Of a stretch of DNA of 64,000 bases, positions 61,261-64,000 are shown one piece after another. The stretch lies in contig NZ_PYAS01000004.1 of NCBI RefSeq assembly GCF_003014695.1, forward strand, positions 547,305 through 611,304, read 5' to 3'. Source of the DNA: Dyadobacter jiangsuensis (GTDB lineage Bacteria; Bacteroidota; Bacteroidia; Cytophagales; Spirosomataceae). The position numbers and the translations under genes were made by a program. Below the pieces are notes generated by a model. It saw only the letters and a list, made by a program, of their open reading frames with translations. It was not told the origin of the DNA and ran no database searches. Within the stretch, counting starts at the first letter, position 1; each line of letters opens with the position of its first letter.

Positions 61261-61995
61261 TCAAATATTCCACAGATCGCTTTTACGAATATAGACGATG
61301 CGGTTGTTCCAAATGACCCTATCCCAATGGTCCACGGACCCGATAATTGTCAGTTTATGGCCCTTTCCGACTCTGTCCACCACACCCGCAGCCGATGAAG
61401 GCTCGTCGCGCAGGAAGGTATTTTCATTCACAATAATACACGTTTGATAAAGGGAAGGCACATTTAGTATTCCCAGCAGCGCGAGCAGATAAACGATGAT
61501 AGAAACCTTGTGAATCTGCAAAATTGGCTCCTTCCTACGTGTCTTTGTAACCATTATGACAACTATATAGGTGCCCAAAGTTAGGAGCAATATTGGAATG
61601 TAATCACCATATTTTCGATAAAATATTATGAAATAGTTGTAATCGTCGAATTCATAGCCACTTAGATTTTGCTCTTTGGCGAGCTTGTCCATTTTTTCAA
61701 AAAGATGCCTTGAAGGCTGCACGAGGGCCAATTTGCTGAGAAAAAAAAGACAGTCGGTATAGTTGTTGGTCTTTTCCGCCAGAAAAGCGAGCTTCAAAAG
61801 CAGCGCCTGGCTATTTTTTTCAGTCAGGCTGAAATTTTTTTTGTAGAGCGTCTGGGCCTCCGCATACCTGGCGATAGCGAACAGAGAATCAGCCGTTTTG
61901 AGCTCCTTTCGGTTGACACAAAAAGCCGTATCCGGCATCAAAAAAGCCAGAAACAAAAACGAAAAAAACAGTTTTTTCTTGTAGGGTACTTGCAT
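61261..61995 (-). CDS. membrane protein with TPR-like region and C-terminal SH3 domain
   Basis: 244 residues. MQVPYKKKLFFSFLFLAFLM signal or anchor; TPR-like helical repeat ADSLFAIARYAEAQTLYKKN and ALLLKLAFLAEKTNNYTDCL; two membrane helices YIPILLLTLGTYIVVIMV and VSIIVYLLALLGILNVP; C-terminal bacterial SH3 CIIVNENTFLRDEPSSAAGV, KGHKLTIIGSVDHWDRVIWN. The layout resembles BatE, a Bacteroidota protein with TPR and SH3 regions, but the other Bat genes are absent. Confidence 0.78.
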   Translation of the reverse strand: MQVPYKKKLFFSFLFLAFLMPDTAFCVNRKELKTADSLFAIARYAEAQTLYKKNFSLTEKNSQALLLKLAFLAEKTNNYTDCLFFLSKLALVQPSRHLFEKMDKLAKEQNLSGYEFDDYNYFIIFYRKYGDYIPILLLTLGTYIVVIMVTKTRRKEPILQIHKVSIIVYLLALLGILNVPSLYQTCIIVNENTFLRDEPSSAAGVVDRVGKGHKLTIIGSVDHWDRVIWNNRIVYIRKSDLWNI

Positions 61996-62094
61996 TATAC
62001 TTTAAAGAATTCTACTTTTGCATCGCAATTAAGGAAAACGCCACGGCTAATCCAAGAAAGTAAAACCTCGAAAGTTGCAAAACAAGTAGAAAAC

Positions 62095-62167
62095 GATTCC
62101 GTAGCTCAGCTGGTAGAGCAATACACTTTTAATGTATGGGTCCTGGGTTCGAATCCCAGCGGGATCA
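62095..62167 (+). tRNA. tRNA-Lys (anticodon TTT)
   Basis: 73 nt. Acceptor GATTCCG/CGGGATC plus discriminator A, D-arm AGCTCAGCTGGTAGAGC, anticodon stem ATACA/TGTAT around CTTTTAA with anticodon TTT, T-arm GGGTTCGAATCCC. CCA not encoded. An integrase follows downstream, so its 3' end is a likely attachment site. Confidence 0.96.
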
Positions 62168-62169
62168 CT

Positions 62170-62195
62170 TAAAGCGCCTCAAAAGGCGCTTTTTT
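62170..62195 (+). terminator. terminator of tRNA-Lys
   Basis: AGCGCCT / AGGCGCT stem with CAAA loop and T-run. Confidence 0.85.
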
Positions 62196-62266
62196 CGTTT
62201 AAAAACGTCATTTTTTCACTGTTTTCGAAGATAAGCATATCATTCTGATTCATTCCAGATCAAAGC

Positions 62267-62319
62267 ATTCGGTAACCTATTCGGTAACCTGCCTTGCTTA
62301 CTAAATTAGGTTACCGAAT
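62267..62319. repeat. three copies of the 12-bp ATTCGGTAACCT
   Basis: Two tandem copies without gap (62267-62278, 62279-62290) and one inverted (62308-62319) lie between tRNA-Lys and the integrase. Candidate arm-type integrase sites, or an operator for the integrase gene. Confidence 0.8.
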
Positions 62320-62393
62320 GGACATGTTTGACAGAGGCGATTTTGACCAAGGTTTCTCAAACATCAATGTTTTTCTAACCTTAAACTGTGAGG

Positions 62394-63707
62394 ATGATGA
62401 ATTTCAAACAGAACATGACTGTACTCTTCTGGCTGTACAGACAAAAAGCGAAAGCAGACGGCAAAGCTCCTATCTATGCCAGAATCACAATCGACGGTAG
62501 GTATACCGAAATTTCTACAGGTAAGAAAGTAAATCCTGCATCCTGGGACTTGGGTACCAAACAAGTTACCGGCTCAGGATTGGAAGTAAAGCTTGCTAAT
62601 CAGAGACTAGCTCAGTTGCAAACAGACGTCGAACGGATCTTCAACGGCCTTCAGACTCAGTTCCCTGAGGTGACCCCGGCAATGGTCAAAAACGTTTACC
62701 TGGGCAAACCTGCGATCGAGCAACCTAAGCTAGCTAAGCCTGCTGCCAAGAACGAGCAAACCGTGCTGGAAGTCTTCGACGAGTTCATTGCAAAATTCGA
62801 GAAGCGAGTGGAACGAAAGAATGCTTCGTTTGAGACCTTGAAACACTGGCGCAGCACCAAGAAGAAGGTCGCTGGTTTCATCAAATATCACTTCGATCGC
62901 GAGGACATTTACTTTTCCTCTCTTGGTGACACCTTCGCGGATGACCTCTATGATTATTTAACGCTATACGTTGCGAAACCACTAGCTGAGGTAACAGCGC
63001 GTAAAGAGGTGAAGTGGGTGCGTCAAATCGTCAAAATCGGGGTTAAAAAGAAGTATATCTCTTCCAACCCGATGGAAGGCTTCAAGTGCTCTGGCGGCGA
63101 CGTAGAAGTAATCCCGCTAGAATTTTGGCAAGTCGAGAAAATCCAGCAAAAACAATTTAGCGTGGACCGAATTTCTGAGGTGCGCGACGCCTTTATTTTT
63201 CAATGCTTTACCGGCTTTGCATATCAGGATATCTACGACCTCAGTCCAGAAAACGTCGTCCTGGTCGGGCCTAGGAAAGAACGCTGGCTTGTCAAGCATA
63301 GAGGAAAAACAGAAGTCGGTGAAATGGTGCCCATTCTGCCGATAGTCGATCAACTGATATCCAAATACCAAGATCATCCTTACTGCCTTGCAAATCGCAA
63401 GCTGATTCCGGTAAATAGTAACTACCGCTACAACGTGTATTTGAAGGACATCGCTCAACTGTGTGAAATACGGGATATTAGCGGCGGAATCAGAAGGCTC
63501 GATACGCACGATGCACGCCATTTCTTTGCAGATATGATGCTTAACAACGGCGTTCCATTGGAAGATGTGAGCAAAATGCTCGGCCACCGAACCATCAGAA
63601 CAACGATGCGGTACTGCCGAGTTAGAAAATCGAGGATAAGTGATAATGTGGCCAAAGTCAGGGACAAGCTGTTCTCGAAGTCTGGTTTGTTAAGACGGGC
63701 GTCCTAA
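62394..63707 (+). CDS. Bacteroidota-type tyrosine recombinase (integrase)
   Basis: 437 residues from the ATG at 62394 (MMNFKQNMTVLFWLYRQKAK); a GTG at 62388 adds MR. N-terminal arm-binding domain (about 10-100, IYARITIDGRYTEISTG), SAM-like core-binding domain (about 115-220, VLEVFDEFIAKFEKRVERKN), catalytic domain (about 225-420). Visible catalytic residues: HDARHFFADMM (HxxR), GHRTIRTTMRYCRV with His and the nucleophile Tyr. The first Arg position is replaced: CFTGFAYQDIYD has no Arg, as in CTnDOT-type relatives of this phylum. Downstream of tRNA-Lys. Probably mediates integration of a mobile island whose rest lies outside. Confidence 0.9.
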   Translation: MMNFKQNMTVLFWLYRQKAKADGKAPIYARITIDGRYTEISTGKKVNPASWDLGTKQVTGSGLEVKLANQRLAQLQTDVERIFNGLQTQFPEVTPAMVKNVYLGKPAIEQPKLAKPAAKNEQTVLEVFDEFIAKFEKRVERKNASFETLKHWRSTKKKVAGFIKYHFDREDIYFSSLGDTFADDLYDYLTLYVAKPLAEVTARKEVKWVRQIVKIGVKKKYISSNPMEGFKCSGGDVEVIPLEFWQVEKIQQKQFSVDRISEVRDAFIFQCFTGFAYQDIYDLSPENVVLVGPRKERWLVKHRGKTEVGEMVPILPIVDQLISKYQDHPYCLANRKLIPVNSNYRYNVYLKDIAQLCEIRDISGGIRRLDTHDARHFFADMMLNNGVPLEDVSKMLGHRTIRTTMRYCRVRKSRISDNVAKVRDKLFSKSGLLRRAS

Positions 63708-63749
63708 ATCATTCATGATTACTGGTCAACTCAACTCCGATTTGGCTAC

Positions 63750-63782
63750 AAAAGCTCCTCAGCGAAAGCCGAGGGGCTTTTT
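63750..63782 (+). terminator. terminator of the integrase gene
   Basis: AAAGCTCCTC / GAGGGGCTTT stem with GC/GC extension around GAAA, T-run after. Confidence 0.8.
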
Positions 63783-63899
63783 CATTTCAATTCTTGAAAA
63801 ACTGAATTAAGCTTGCTCACAAGGTAGACAAAGCATTTTTAGTTTGATGCCCGTGCGGGTATTAAACGGAAATTTTCACAAAACCTTCAAAAAAAGAAA

Positions 63900-64000
63900 T
63901 TATACTGGGTATTTCGGAGAAGTTGACCACCTGATTCCGTGGCAAATTGACCACCTAATTGTCTGGCGGCCGGTGGCAGAAAAAAGCTGCAGAAGCAGTT
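63900..64000. mobile_element. probable IS21-type terminal region (partial)
   Basis: TTGACCACCTGATT (63923-63936) and TTGACCACCTAATT (63947-63960) are direct copies 24 bp apart, a layout typical of IS21-family ends, where repeats next to the terminus bind the transposase. Transposase genes would be beyond the window. Not proven; the exact left end of the element is not resolved. Confidence 0.5.

Noticed and set aside
62294..62500. 68-codon frame before the integrase
   Set aside because: It overlaps the 12-bp repeats and the integrase start in another frame.

Overview
The window reads as chromosome of a free-living Bacteroidota bacterium, most likely of the order Cytophagales and close to Dyadobacter (genus inferred from overall gene style, not proven). 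Evidence: type IX secretion C-terminal sorting domains (8746-10485 and 10726-12450), several secreted sulfatases, SPxxLxQ-style secreted hydrolases, promoters of the Bacteroidota type (TTTG / TAnnTTTG, best seen at 28337-28368) instead of -35/-10 boxes, weak or absent Shine-Dalgarno sequences, and a Bacteroidota-type tyrosine recombinase. No rRNA, CRISPR array or prophage body is visible. Three tRNA genes are present: Leu(GAG), Thr(TGT) and Lys(TTT).

Layout. 1-5 kb: a GH3-family enzyme (cut by the window edge) behind surE, an acetyltransferase, trhO, a deoxynucleoside kinase and tRNA-Leu. 5-8.5 kb: a pair of exported catabolic enzymes, a Tat-exported PLP enzyme of the SelA fold and an amidohydrolase, separated by a tract of 10-bp repeats. 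8.7-13.8 kb: two T9SS cargo proteins and a WG-repeat protein. 14-17.8 kb: a cyclase-like protein and a run of cupin, Crp/Fnr regulator, DCC thiol-oxidoreductase-like membrane protein and GbsR/MarR regulator, with a 32-bp palindrome in front of the last. 18-31.8 kb: PQQ-type sugar dehydrogenase, a pectinesterase-esterase fusion, a CAP protein, a Crp/Fnr regulator followed by a perfect CRP-type palindrome, a DJ-1/PfpI protein, three sulfatases, and a five-gene ArsR-led operon with two operator copies. 32-37 kb: a PiuB-type PepSY iron-uptake operon and an MFS exporter flanked by two HxlR regulators. 37-45 kb: a sulfatase operon (DoxX-like membrane protein, sulfatase, esterase) and the metNIQ methionine importer. 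Both carry the same 32-bp palindromic element upstream (28 of 32 positions identical), which is the best candidate in this window for an undescribed regulon. 45-62 kb: mostly housekeeping genes (membrane-anchored MutS relative, tRNA-Thr, DUF349 protein, pdxH, gltA, miaA, Ada/Ogt-like repair protein, oxidoreductase, cbpA-cbpM, DEAD-box helicase). 62-64 kb: tRNA-Lys followed by a tyrosine integrase and, at the very edge, what looks like an IS21-type end; this is probably the left border of an integrated element that continues past the window.

How the parts fit. The sulfatases, pectinesterase, sugar dehydrogenase and exported amidohydrolase pair suggest a plant- or algal-debris degrader that strips sulfate and methyl/acetyl esters from polysaccharides and recovers sulfur. 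The shared element upstream of the sulfatase operon and metNIQ supports a link between sulfate-ester scavenging and methionine uptake. All functions are read from protein motifs and gene order; no search was run.
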